The notes under the pieces: model-generated | The model's input: only the letters and a program-made list of their open reading frames with translations | Database searches by the model: none | What the model was told of the DNA's origin: nothing | Program-made: the position numbers and the translations under genes | Part shown: positions 1 through 14,200 of the stretch, one piece after another | Layout: each line of letters starts with the position of its first letter | How positions within the stretch are numbered: the stretch's first letter is position 1 | NCBI RefSeq assembly: GCF_032854445.1 | Contig: NC_088303.1 | Coordinates: 17,553,501 to 17,617,500 of the forward strand | Length of the DNA stretch: 64,000 nt | DNA from: Liolophura sinensis | Lineage: Eukaryota; Mollusca; Polyplacophora; Chitonida; Chitonidae | Reading direction: 5' to 3'

Positions 1-999
1 TGAACTTATGGACACAGCGATGGGTCATGAATACCGTATTTCACCTGAAGTTTGGCCTGTAATAACTGACTTTCAGCAGCACATTAAGATGTTAAAATGA
101 TATTTTTGATATCAACGCAAAAGTTTTCCTGATAAGATATTTATCAAATTTCACAAAAAACTCATAAGTTGTCCTGTAAATTGAATAAATCACCTTGGTC
201 TCTACAGCATAACCTTGGTCTTGTTGAAGATGACTCCAGGTCAAGGCCATGACATACCCTCAGGTTCATCTTGAGGCTATGGCATGGACAAACATACAGG
301 GAGACAGACAGACAGACAGACAGATAGACAGAGAAAGCAGCAAATATATGGATCTGAAACAATTTCCACATAGCATGATAAATCCTGTAGGTTTGATGAT
401 TCATTGTTTGTGATAGAGACTCTTAAGTATCAGATGTCCAGAGAACAGGTGAGTTGAGAGAATATTTACTGCATTTCTAACGCGGACAAAACATAGCATT
501 CAGAGAATCCCACTAGCTCACATGCTTTAGCAGTCACCTAGACAATGGAATCAGGATAAAGATAAAAGTTGTAGACAAGTGATGTGGTAGTAAAAACATC
601 AATTTGTCAGGAGTTCGTGCACAAAACTGAGGCAGTGGTCTTTGATATGCAAATTGTGAACAGCATGAGGCAATCCATGAACAATTCCAATGCTGTGAAT
701 GGCTCAGCAAATGTTGAGCCATGGTAGTAAAAGAAAATTTCATTGTGGGGTGTTCGAGTACCAATTCCCTGGAGTGGTCTTTGATATGCAAATCGCTTCC
801 CATGATTTGCTATCCGTGTAGTATGGGTGGCCACTGCGGCTCTCTGGATGGCTGGGTAAACACTCAGCTGATAACACTCACTGTCTGTATGGATGGTTTA
901 AACATTCCGTCACAGTACAGGAAGGCATATGCGTCAGCCAGTGTCATAGGCTCCTAGTACTACAAGTACAGATGTGGAAACCTTTCTACAGATACTGTG

Positions 1000-1990
1000 T
1001 ATATACCAGATAATTTGGTATACACCAAGGTAAAATTTTACACTCTACCAATTTGGTAAAGTAGCTAGAGAGACAAAAAGCTTATCTAGGTAAGTGACTG
1101 CATAAGAAACTGTAGACCTACAAGAAAGGCTTGTAGAAATCCGTGTTCACAGGTGAACTGAATGAAGTCAATCTGAATGTGTGTCCACAAAACAGGAAAA
1201 TGGTAAAATCGCCAGAGGCACCCAATACACTTCTTGTTCTCCTACATGTATGTAGGCACGTGCATCAAAATTGTTGCCCTACATGGAACTTTTCTTGATT
1301 ACAAAAATGGAAAATCTGGCAAAGTCCATAAATCTCATAAGCAATAAAGTCACCGAAACCCTGTATACATGAAATTGTTGCTCTTCATGGAGGCTTAATT
1401 TCCAGAGAAGCTGTTTATGACAGAGAACAAATTGATGTTTATATAACTGGTAAATTTTTGAAATGAAAATGTATCAATTAAAATCATTACAAAACATTCA
1501 CAAAGCCTATAAAATTAAACCAATAAAACAGTTCAACGTTCCATCAGTAGGCTGTTTGTAGATGTACACAGGTGAAAAGAAATATAAAAAAAAACACAAA
1601 CAAAACATAGCTTTCAATCGCTGTATGTTGGAGATCCACACATGACTGCCATTATACAGGAGCTATAAAAAAAAAAAAAGCTTAACCTACGATCTGAGAA
1701 TTTGCATTTACACGCCATACCTTGAACTAGCGAGTAAAAAAAACACCTCACCTTCAATCCATGTGTGACAGCCCAATATACAAGAGCTAAAAAAAAAAGC
1801 TTAATCTTCCAAACCTTTGACTAGAAAGCTTAACGAAAAAGCTTGACCTTCAATCAATGAATGAGAGCCCATTATACATGTTCAGGAGCTAAAAGAAAAA
1901 GCTTAACCTTCAACCCATGTATGAGAGCCCATTATAAATGCTTAACTGGACACCAACAGCGAAACTTTTTCTTCCTCTCACAATACCTCT
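1000..1990 (+). repeat. Dispersed repeat family D, copy 1, with an internal 60-bp tandem stretch
   Basis: FCSK intronic sequence. Stretches near 1055-1560 recur in diverged form at 27640-27790 and 28570-29160, for example AATCGCC...CTCCTACATGTA followed by a CATGGAGGCTT module. Within 1610-1950 a unit of about 60 bp with GAGAGCCCATTATA and AAAAGCTTAACCTTCAA is repeated about five times. Strand is arbitrary because no coding part is visible. Nothing gene-like was seen in 1-2150. Confidence 0.5.
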
Positions 1991-2150
1991 TGTACAGGCA
2001 AGCTAAAAAGCTCAACAGATAAAGAAGCACATTACTGTCTTCTGTTGAACCTTTACACTTCCAAACAGAGTGGAAAATTCCTTGAAGAATACTTGATCAA
2101 AGATGAAAAATTCAGTACATAGGTCGAAAGGCTACTATTCAAGCACATAC

Positions 2151-2299
2151 TTCTAAGCCAACAAATGGCTTTGCCCAGGACAGATTGCACGCTGGTCCAC
2201 TTCGTAAGCCACCTTTATGCCCGGCCATGCTCCCCAGAACATCTGCAATGTTAGCCAAAACCCGAGCAACCACCCCTGGGGATTCCGAACTGAGGGCAA
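2151..2299 (-). CDS. FCSK: FCSK exon 17, last one in the window
   Basis: Acceptor CTTGCTAG, donor GTATGT, phase 1 to 0. Encodes [20 protein letters not shown] and ends [21 protein letters not shown], aligning with the [17 protein letters not shown] block before the kinase domain. The next exon is not recognisable in 1-2150. Confidence 0.93.
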
Positions 2300-5200
2300 C
2301 TAGCAAGAGCAAAAGACAAATGTAACAATATAAATAGTTTTCTTGCATAGTTTCTGTATAACTTTTTCTTTCATTACTTATATCCTTGACTGACAACATG
2401 CGAATCATGCATTAAATTGTTTAAATCATTCAATCGTTGAAGTGTCTTGTTTTTTTTGGAGAATTTTTATTTTTGTGTAGCTCATTGTGATATTTACCTT
2501 TATCCAATGTCTCTAAAATGTCAGCCGATGCGCCTTCAACCCTGGCACTGTTGTACACACAGCAGAAACCGTTGTCTAGGCCATATATCAGAGTATTTTC
2601 TATTTCCCGCTTGCTCACTTCATAAAACAGCCGTCTGCAAATAAGACACTTTTTCCAAACAAGAGAAGAAAACAAGAGAGAAAACATCACTCTAAATGCG
2701 ATTTTCAATATACGACAGAAGAGTGATGTCCCCTTGGTGTGACATGGCCACTTTATGTCTTCTTAGGGCCAAGTCTTCAAATTTAACATCCTGTGACCAT
2801 ATATGACTTAGGTAATTATTGGGAAAAAAATAAATACAAAGAAAATTACAGTAATCCTTTGGACAAGTTCTACGTTACTGACAAGTACTATCCTAACATG
2901 TATATACGATTAACTGAAAAATGTAAGATTTTGTATTTAGATACATGTACCTGTATGTAGCCTTTCAGTTCTATGAAATGATCCTAATGTACTATGTACT
3001 TAATGCACTCAACATTATAAGTTTTGAACAGAAAAAAAATGTGTCAAGGCAAGAATGCTTTGTTCTTTTAAACTCTTTAATAAGTTTGAGAAATACAGTC
3101 TTACCTTCTGCTTTCAAACTCCTCCACTATATCACCGTATGACATGATATCGTGCAGAGAAATACGCCAGGAGGAGCGCCACCTATCGGTGAAAAACAGA
3201 AAACCTAATCTGAAGATGATCCACTTAGCATTTACAATTGCTTATATTAGTGAGGTTGAGATCAAAATATAGTGATAAAACTTGGTCAGACAGATGATCT
3301 CCCAAGATATGGTTGCAATATTGCTGGGGTGTTGCTCTTTCATTCATTCATCTAGATGTACATTATATTGTGTTTAGTCACTCATATTCTCGCCTGGGCC
3401 ACTCAAGAATATTTTGACGTATATGATTCCAGTCAGGTTAATTGGTGGAAAAAATCACACACAGGTTGGAGGAAAGCACTGTTGTTCAAAAGATACTGTA
3501 ATTAATTCAACCTTTTCGCACATTTGCAAAGGGTTTATTCAAGCAATATTCTTCGTAGGCTGTAAAAATTATAGTTTATGTGAAGCTCTGAACCTGGCCA
3601 GTCCAACCAATGCAGTTTTCTCTCCAAACATCAAATTACAAATGTGTATAACATGTGCTGTACATTGCTCTTTCACATGTGAAAGGGTTGAGGATATAGG
3701 TGCTTTCTGACAGTGACCCATGGCTGTATCGGCAGGATGCATACAACCTCACTAGTCCAGGCTGGATCTGTGGCTAGGAGAGGGAGCCACATCTAAACTG
3801 AATGGGCCTGAGTAGCCCCCAATTCATTACTGGTACAAGGCTAATCATTGTACTCTTCATGCAGGTGTGTATAAACTGACTATGGCAAATGGCTGAAAGT
3901 TTTGTATGTGAGTTACTGTCACACGATCTGAATTGGCGGCAAGATGACAGAAGAGAGCGATTAGGTTCCCGTTCATTTCATTTCCCTGCACGGCACTTGG
4001 CAGTTGTGGTTGCTAATCCTCACCACACAGGTTCAAGTCACTAACAGTGCATGATGTGTGCAGGTCTTCCAGCTCATAGACATGCATGTACATCTCTAAA
4101 CATACCCATGAATGAAATCAAATAAAGTATTAAGACAGGCAATGTCTATTACAAAACTTTAAGTTCCAAACACTGTCTCAAAGCATGACCATGTCAAACA
4201 AAGAATGTACATGAACAATGTACACTTCAGAAGAACAAATTATTGGGGTTAGGCCTACTTGGAAGTCACCTCACACCATTATCTGGTGAACAGTTGTCTG
4301 CTGAGAGCCCTCATTGTGTAACATTGGTGTCCATGTAATTCCAATTTAGTATGTCAGTCTACACATACATTTTGTTTCACAGTCAGAACTGTCGTCCTAC
4401 TGCAGAAGAGTTCCTTTGTTCTAAGTGGCTTGTATCTACATGCAGATAAAACCAATCTGTATGACTAAAACTTCATCTGAGGGGACTCAATTAAGTACAA
4501 AGCAAGTATTTATGTTTTTGAAATATGGGCGGAAGTTGACAGTCTTTCAAATGACGACAGAATGAAAAAGAAACGTTTAGCTGCAGCAGTGCGAACACGC
4601 ATGTGTAGGTGTCGCTTTGATCGCAATTCGACATCTTCACCTTCTTCATTATACCAGAGAGCCCTGCAGTTTAAAAACGAATATTTCACATGACACTCCA
4701 CATGCGTAAAGGTAGTGGTTAGTCATGGTTAGTCATGGTTAGTCATGCTTAGTCTCCCAAATGTTCTCCCTCTTTTCTCTTTCTCTCCTTTTTTTTTTTT
4801 TTGTTTTATGTCGTACTCAAGAATATTTCACTTATACAACAGCGGCCAGCGTTATGGTGGGTGGAAACTCGGCAGAGCCCGGGGGAAACCCATGACCATC
4901 CGCAGGTTGCTGGCGGACCTTCCCACTTACGACCGGAGAGGAAGCCCAAATGTTCTCCCAAATTCTCATTTATCACAAAATAACATAATAAAACTTGATA
5001 AACTTGATAATAGTCAATCGGTTGTGAAGTGCATGTACTACAATCACTATGATTAAAACTGAAAAACATGAAAGAATAGGGAAACATGAACTGTTAGTGG
5101 TAGCATCATAGACTAACTGCTCAGTGAAGCGTGAGCTTGTTTATTACATTCCTGAACTGTCAGTATAATCCCCGGACCAACCCTGACGCTCTCCCGCAGC

Positions 5201-8200
5201 GCTCAGTCAGTAACAACCACTATCAATGCAATGAATCCCGGGATACACTTTCTGAGTACCAGGGCGAAACTTTCGGTCATTTAACATTGATCAGTTGGTC
5301 AGTTGTTTGGTTGGTCAGTCAATCAAATATTTTAACATCCTATCTCGTATAGGACATGTGATTAACATGGGGCCTGATTTCAAGACAATGTCAACTTTCC
5401 CAACAGATTTCACTGCTATTGCATATTTGCAAACTGATGAGAAAAATCTGTCCTTTTGTTAGGTTATGGTTACCTTCTGAGCGTGGCCCCAGCCTCTCCC
5501 TGCAGCCATAGACACTCCTTCAACCCAACATTCTCTGTGGCATGGAAAACTGGGAATAGTTTAGCTGTGGCTAGTGTCTGCTCTTTTGGGTTCTGAAATG
5601 AAGAGAACGCAACAATGGTTTATCACACATAGAAAATCTTATTTGTGTTCAATACTGTTTTCTGCCATATTTGAAAATATTTCACTGATATGACTGTGGA
5701 CTCATGACTAAGGGGTGGAAGATATCTCCTGAGGAAACTGGACAGAGCCCAGATGAAACCATTTCACCTGGCCAGGTAAACATGATACACCGGACATAAA
5801 ACCTACATGTAGTGTGGAAGAAACACCTGAAACTAAGACACACCTTTCTGATTAAAAACCTGAGACAAATAAACCAGAGATGGATTTGAACCTGGTACCT
5901 CACACTCTAGACTGCTCAACCACTTCTGCCATCCGTTATTACCTTGGTATCCCAGAGATCCTCCTTCACAATGCCTGTCCTAAGGAGAAAGTCTTCCCAC
6001 GGTTCATTACAGAAAGTTCCTGGATCTTCATACACGGAGGCCTGTAACAGAGCTAACCCATTTCATCAATGAACCAGGGGGCATTTACTATATCCAGGGC
6101 CATATTTAGAGCCATTTCAGTTCCAAACTATAAGTTCATAAAGCACCTGATTTGTGAAAAAAAGTTGACCATTAGGCATACCAATTCACAAATAATATTT
6201 CTTACCAGAAGAGACACACTGCTACATTATGAAGGAAATAAAACTGAAGGTGGGAATTACTAGTCTAAGCCATAAACTGAAAAATAAAAAAACTATTAGG
6301 CCAAATATACAAACTGGCTCTGACTTACATGAAGGTTATCAAATCTGCCATGCACTGTTAGCACGTGCTGAGAAGTGCCAAGCGTCTTCAGATGGATGTA
6401 GAATCCCTGAACAACAACACTGTTGGCAAATCTTACTGGGTGCAGACTCTGTCAAACAGAACAAACCAATACGAAATCAGAATCAATATTATGTCAATCA
6501 AAAAGCCATGTTTTCTCAGGGCATGTCTTTAAAAATCAGATAGAGAAAGATTTATGCATACAATTATTTTGAAAATAACACCAAAAATGATTTGTTTAAA
6601 TCACTGAAGATGCAAGCTTCATAAAACTGTGCACATGATTTCTCTACAACCCATATTTCCCTCAAAGTGTTTTAAAATATTCGTTACAGTGGTGATTGAA
6701 AAGGTCAAAGAATTCAGGTAATTGTAGATTTAACCCTCAAGAAATGTTCAGTTACAGTGATCGGTCTTATATGTACAGAAAACCAGACTCCCTGGGGTAA
6801 ACCACGGACCTTAAATGACAAAGATAAACATTTCCATGTCTGAGGTACAGACCTGCAAACCTTATACCCCCAAAAAAGCCGTCATTAATGGTGTGGTGTG
6901 CACCTACAAGTCAGTGCGACAGCCAGCAATACTCAACCAATACAATGACTTACAGGTCTTCAATTTTCATACTAAGTTTTACAGGTCAAATTTGTTGAGT
7001 ACTAATGTCATGTGAGAGTTTATGTATGTATGTATACTTGAGGTTAAACATCATACTTTTTCGGTCATAAGACGACCAGGAGTCATTAGATGTGTGTGTA
7101 CATATATTGTGTCTTCTTGTGGCAGGGTGAGTACTTGCCGCCAAGGCTGCATGCAGTTGTGTTATACTGACATCGGAGCAGCCAGTCACGTTTCCTTTCC
7201 CTGACCTCTCATTGCTGAGCGGCAAGCAAGGCAGCAGGTAGTACCATTCTTAAAGTCTTTGGTATGACCTGACATGTTTGATCTTGGTGTCTCCCGACTT
7301 CCCGACTCCCAACCCTCTAGCCAATAGGTAACCAAAGGGGTCATAGGAGTTTGTGGATTAAGGTCTTCTACTGTCAAAGTATCCAGGCTGGTTTTGTCCT
7401 TGTGGCCAAAAGTCTGCAAAACATGCCCTGCTTAGGCATAATGACTGTTCAGCTCTCTTTGCTGTATACACAGAGTGAAAAAATTAATGTTTTCTGATGT
7501 CTTGTTTTCACTGTGATCAAATATTTTAGTGTCAATCAAACTAATTTTACCACAGCAAGTCTTGTAGAGAAGTTTAATTCCCTGATCTTTTCTTTATTTA
7601 TCTCTTTGATTGGCATTTCACCCTGTCCTCAAGAGTAGCTCATTTTCAGCATGGTGAACGGCATTATGGCGGGAGAAAAATGTGCCAAGCCAGGGGGAAG
7701 CTCACAACCAATACCATCCATAGTCTGCATTGATCTTTCAGGTTCAAATGTACTGCTACAAAAACTTACTTTGCTGTTGTCGAGTTTGACGCCAGTGTAG
7801 AGGGAGTCTTTGCCCAGAGTTACTTCCCCTTCAATACAGGAGTGAGAAATGGCCGTGTTCTCCATGGTGACGACCCCGCCTGTCAGAACACTGTTCACCA
7901 CCACACAACTATCACATACATTGCAGGAGGGCTGAAAATAGTCACAGACACACACTCACATTAAGAGGTGGCTGAAGCAATAAAACCATGTGGCATTTTC
8001 ATCAGAAATATAAAAATTGAACTGTTTTTTATTTTGCTTTTCTGAACACACTGATTATTCTATCGACAGAGTGAATGATTATACTGTTTGACACAAAAGT
8101 ATTTCAGTAATATCCTCGCGAGACAATGAAACAGGTAAATAAACATTTATGATTTGGTTTTGGTGTAAGTGGAAATAATGAGATCATCTTAATGAACTTC

Positions 8201-11200
8201 TTTGGGGTTACTTTGCTTACTCTTGATACATCAATGTAGGAATGTATTTTACTTCTGAACACAATGACACTCACATCTATATGGGAATGTATTTTACTTC
8301 TGAACACAATGATACTTACATCTATATAGGAATGTATTTTACTTTTGAACACATTGATACTTACATCTATATAGGAATGTGTTTTACTTTTGAACACATT
8401 GATACTTACATCTATATAGGAATGTGTTTTATTTTTGAACACGAGGTTCAGGTCCTTCATGGTCTGTAGAGGACAGTTAAGCTGATACTCATGATGGTCA
8501 CTGCCTCTACTGCCCAGGTAGTGGTAGGATCCCTCTACAATACCTGGGAGTACACAAGGAACAATACAAACAAGCTTTGTCTATAGATTAGATTGTTACT
8601 AAACACTATACTCAAGAAGTCAGTTTTATGGCTGGTGGAATCCATGTAGCCTGTGGCAAACCATGGACCTTTGGCATGTTCCTGATGGACCTACATGTAC
8701 CTACATGTGATTAACACACTATACTGGTGGGTGAGGAGTGGTCTTCAAAAAGCATTAGACTGCAGAAACAATAATAAAAGAAATTTGTACATTCCTTGTA
8801 AATAGAAGAATTTAGAATCATAAAGCAATACAGTTTGACAATATAAAGGTGCATTGGGGGCAGATTAGAGCAGATTTGTTCATGGTTTCATTTGATAGGT
8901 CACTGACAGACATAAGTTCAATCTCATTCTTTTTTTTTTTTTTTTAAATTCCGCTGCTCTCTTAGCTCATGGGGTCTTCGTGGCAACAAGTGGTCGACAG
9001 TGACTCTGTGCAGCCTTACACGAAGTTTGATAAACACTTGCATTTCACTAATGACATGTCATGTCAGTAATTGCTCAGATTTCAATGATTTGTTCTTGGC
9101 ATTCTGGTTTGCCCCACCTGTAAAACTGGTCAACATCATATAAGTGAAAAGTTCTTGATGTGAAACATTATTTGTATGAAATTGTTAATTTTAAGATAAC
9201 TACAACTGTAAAGATGACTTCAATGGTAAAGAGTCTTTTGTAAGGATGTTGCGTCCATTAAGATAGATGATTTACAAAAGTAAAAATGTGTAAATATTTA
9301 TTTATTTGATTGGAGTTTGACATGAGCTGCACTTGAAGTCACAGTAAACCACAAATATATTTGTAAAGATCATGTGAAGGGGACTCCACGTGTAAAGATG
9401 TTGTGCTCACATGGACGTATCTTCAGATCACTTAAGTTTTTCCAGATGAGCTGACGCGCTGTTTTCATGATGGCCCTGTCAGTCTTCAGTTCTCCCGAGC
9501 TTTCGTACTGCGTGGACCCAGACATGCCAAAAACTCCACTACGATCACCTGACACAAAGGCCTCCTCATTCACCCCACTCGCCATCGGCAACATCACATC
9601 AAAGAAAAACGAAAGCTGGAAACAGATGATGTTCCGTTAATACAGAAAGCATATAACATGCATGATTTTCAAACAAACTGTCACTTCAATTTGAAGGTAA
9701 AGAAAACTCTCAAAGCATACTTATTCTTAAAAGAATCAGATTTTTAAGGCTTCTGTCAGTGATATGCAGTTGTACTGTATATAATACAAAAAATTTGTAA
9801 GGGAGGAAGGTAATTTTATCTCGTGTTGTTTTAATGCAAGCCTGCTCTAAAAAAAACCCACGATGAAAAAAGAAATATGTGTAAATCCACCTTTTTCTTT
9901 TGTCAAATCATGAGGTTTTCATGACTTTACTGTGTTTCGAGGCTTTCCGATCACGTAAATATATAAACAGGAAAAATTGGTGAGACGGTCCCCATTTACA
10001 CAAATTAGGTAATATTTTTACACTCTCCTTTGACGATGAAAAAAAAAAATCTAGACTGTAAAGCAAAAATTTTAATTGTGTGAACTAACCCATAAAGATA
10101 GTATGGATACAAATAGATGTATCCTGTCTTTGAAACCTTGTAATTTCTTAAAAAAAATTTCTATTAAAAAGAAATTAATGTCAGATATTTAAATGAATAG
10201 ATCTCCATGTTTTCTGTATATCTTCAGTGTTATACATGTGTCACAAAATGGTCATATCAATCAATCAATCAATCATTTGACAAAGACACATCAATTCCAA
10301 CAACCACAATTACAGTTTCCTTTAGAGTGTTCAAAACTGATAATGATCTACCATTGTACTGGTATTCAGAATAAAAAAGTTTGCCACAAGCCACAATTTT
10401 ACCTGTCCAGAAGGAGCTTAGTTAGTTACCTGTAACGGTGGGGAGCCATTGTCGACGCCCATGTAAGTACAGGCATCCAGGGGAGGCTTGACATGGAATG
10501 AGAGAAGCTGCTGACACACGGCCACACCCAGATACACAATCCCACACAGCTGAGAAAAACAACACGCCAAAACTATTTCTGCACTGCTGAAAAAAAGCTC
10601 CATTTTGGAACGAATGTCAAAACTAACTTAAATATGGGTCAAATATTTATCTTTACTTTCTGTATACCACTGTAATCAGAAGATTTTTTTCACAGTGCGA
10701 GTATGTGTTCATAAGCAACAAGTGTAAATAATTATACCATTAGAACAATGGTAAGATCTAACAGAAGGAAAGGTACATTTGTAGTTTTTAAAAAGCTTAT
10801 TGGTGAGTGAATATTTAGGGAATGCTAATATGCCAAAAATATCAATGTTAAATGTTAAGACCACACTTCTTACCACGGGCACTTTTCCTGATGGTAAAAC
10901 ACATTCGTTGATACTGTCCATACTAGCCTTGTACAATATATCTTCAACAAAGCCCTGCCAAAGGTCCAACGGAAATGATTAATTACATAATGTCATTTAG
11001 GTGTTTCATTTGTACATGTCATTTCATATCTTCTCAAAGTTAACCAATAACCACTGCACAAATGTATCAGCTTCCACCACATACGGAATAAGTACTAAAG
11101 ACAACCAATGATTTTGGCTGTACATGTACTCACTCATATGGAAGACAGGGTTAAGGTTGAACAAAACCTCAATGTTCTCCTGCACTACTAACTTTGTAAA

Positions 11201-14200
11201 GCCAAGAAAAAAATTATGCACCTCCCCAAGGCTGAAGCACATGACAAACTTCCACAGGCTCATTACAAACTTCATAGTATCATAAAAACTGGTACTTCTC
11301 CAGGCACACTGCAACTTTGTAGTGCCAAGAAGAAACTCATGCAGCTGCCCAAGCACATAACAAACAAACTTTGTAGTGTCACAAGGAAACATAGGTACTT
11401 CTCCAGTCACATTACAAACTTTGTGTCACAAGGAAATATCACTACTTCTCAAAGCACAAACTTTGTAGTGCTAAGAAGAAAGATCTGTACTTCTCCAGGC
11501 GCAAACTTTGTAGTGAAAAGGAAAAGAACTACAAACTTTGCAGTGTTACAAAGAAACATTGACACTTCTCCAGGCACCAGTGCTAAGAAGTAAGATGTAT
11601 CATCACCTCATCATCCAATTTATATATGATAAAAAACCCTGCACTTCTTCAGGCACATTACAAATTTTGTAGTGTCAAGAAAAAAAAAACCTGAACTTCT
11701 CCAGGCACATCACAAATTTTGTAGCGTCAAGAAAATAAACCCTGCACTTCTCCAGGCACATTACAAATTTTGTGGTGTCAAGAAAAAAAAACCCTGCACT
11801 TCTCCAGGCACATTACAAATTTTGTAGGGTCAAGAAAAAAAAAATCTACACTTCTCCAGGCACATTACAAATTTTGTAGCGTCAAAAAAAAACCCTGCAC
11901 TTTTCCAGGCACATTACAAATTTTGTAATGTCAAGAAAAAAAAACCCTGCACTTCTCCAGGCACATTACAAATTTTGTAGGGTCAAGAAAAAAAACCCCT
12001 GCACTTCTCCAGGCACATTACAAATTTTGTAGTGTCAAGAAAAAAAAAAACCTGAACTTCTCCAGGCACATCACAAATTTTGTAGCGTCAAGAAAATAAA
12101 CCCTGCACTTCTCCAAGCACATTACAAATTTTGTAGTGTCAAGAAAAAAAAAACCTACACTTCTCCAGGCACATTACAAATTTTGTAGTGTCAAGAAAAA
12201 AACCCCCTGCACTTCTCCAGGCACATTACAAATTTTGTAGTGTCAAGAAAAAAAAAACCTGAACTTCTCCAGGCACATCACAAATTTTGTAGCGTCAAGA
12301 AAATAAACCCTGCACTTCTCCAAGCACATTACAAATTTTGTAGTGTCAAGAAAAAAAAACCTACACTTCTCCAGGCACATTACAAATTTTCTAGGGTCAA
12401 GAAAAAAAAACCCTGCACTTCTCCAGGCACATTACAAATTTTGTAGTGTCAAAAAAAAAAAAAAACCCTGCACTTTTCCAGGCACATTACAAATTTTGTA
12501 GTGTCAAGAAAAAATACCCTGCACTTCTCCAGGCACATTACAAACTTTGTAGTGTCAAGAAACAAAAAACCTGCACTTCTCCAGGCACATTACAAACTTT
12601 GTAGTGTTACAAAGAAACATCAACACTTCGCCAGGCACACTACAAACTCTGTAGTGTTACAAAGAAACATCGACACTTCTCCAGGCACACTTCAAACTTT
12701 GTAGTGTTACAAAGAAACATCAACACTTCTCCAGACACACTACAAACTTTGTAGCTTTATAAAGAAACATCAACACTTCTCCAGACACACTACAAACTTT
12801 GTAGCTTTATAAAGAAACATCAACACTTCTCCAGGCACACTACAACCTTTGTAGTGTTACAAAGAAACATTGACACTTCTCCAGGCACCAGTGCTAAGTA
12901 GTAAGACGTATCATCACCTCATCATCTAATTTATATATGCTGTGTGAGCGACATTTCTCTTTGTCCTCCGGAATAGTCAGGGCGTACACATCACAGGGCT
13001 CCCATTCTATCACTGAAACAAAGCCATGTACAAGAGCCTGTGAGTGGGTTTACAATCAGTTATTAATCAAATATTGTTAATTTTAATGACATCAAAGTAA
13101 CAATAAAGTTATACATCAAGAGCGACATTCAAAATATATACAGTACAAATGTATATTTGTTTTTAATTAGGCACCTAAATTCTATTCTATTTTATTTGAA
13201 ACTACTATAATTGTGGAATAGAATTGATGTGGAGACAACAACAGATATAAAAAAAAATCAAGGTATGAAACAAAGATTTAGTTTTCCACCTTTTTTTTTT
13301 GGGCCTGATTACTTATTAGCTTGATACTAACCAGTGTTATCTGTCAGTGTGATTAACATCTCAGTACTGCATACCCATACACCTGGAGGGGAATTCACCG
13401 CGATCTGTGGATAGAGCATGGCAACAATGGTCAATGAACACTCAACTCTTGTTTACCAGAACAAGTTAAGCCACTCCCTTTACTAGACTTAACAGATCTG
13501 CAGTTAACCTGATTGTTAAACTTAGTGTATTTCACCTAAAGCATAGCATTATGATACCCTAAATGACCATAAATTCAGTTCACGACTAACTTGTCCATTT
13601 TCCCTGATCCTGAGATTTCTTTAGAGTTTAGAAAGGTGTTTAAAGCTTTTCTTGGCACATGGGATGACATTCTACTCAGAAATTGCAAGTTACAGCACCA
13701 AGAATAATAGTTTGTGATATTCATTTGCCTCTGAAAATACACTTTTGTAGGCCAATTTAAGGTAATTTCTTATCAGAAACTTGAAGTTGGGAATGTAAAA
13801 ATACACATCCAGAAGCACTTAAAGGCCTTTGAATAACACTTTTATGCCAACACTTAAGTTCTTCTACTGAGAAATTAATCAAACTTTACAAAAAAACCCC
13901 TCTTATGTTGCCCAATAAAGTGGATGATTCCATCAGAACAAAGAAACATGTGTCATTTAAAACAAACTGAATCTACTGATGACATATTAGCTTGCCTGTA
14001 ACCATGGCAACTGATAGGTGTAAACTTGCTGGCATTAAACTGACAGGAAACAAAAATAAATAAGTATCCCATATACAACTTTGTATTTTACCAAAAATTT
14101 AATACTGGGTTTTACTTACATAACACTAACCAAATGACCATTTTTCATCTCACAGAAACCATTTTCTTATTTAAAAAAAGAAATGTAATTTCAGTCCTAT

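Noticed and set aside
1-60. Possible next FCSK exon at the left edge (after a TTACAG)
   Set aside because: None of the three frames matches the segment expected after [10 protein letters not shown]...GLE, and two contain stops.
4511-4679. Exon-like stretch in FCSK intron 14 ([18 protein letters not shown]), with a good acceptor and matching phase
   Set aside because: No donor gives the phase needed by the next exon, and skipping it yields the normal fucokinase length.
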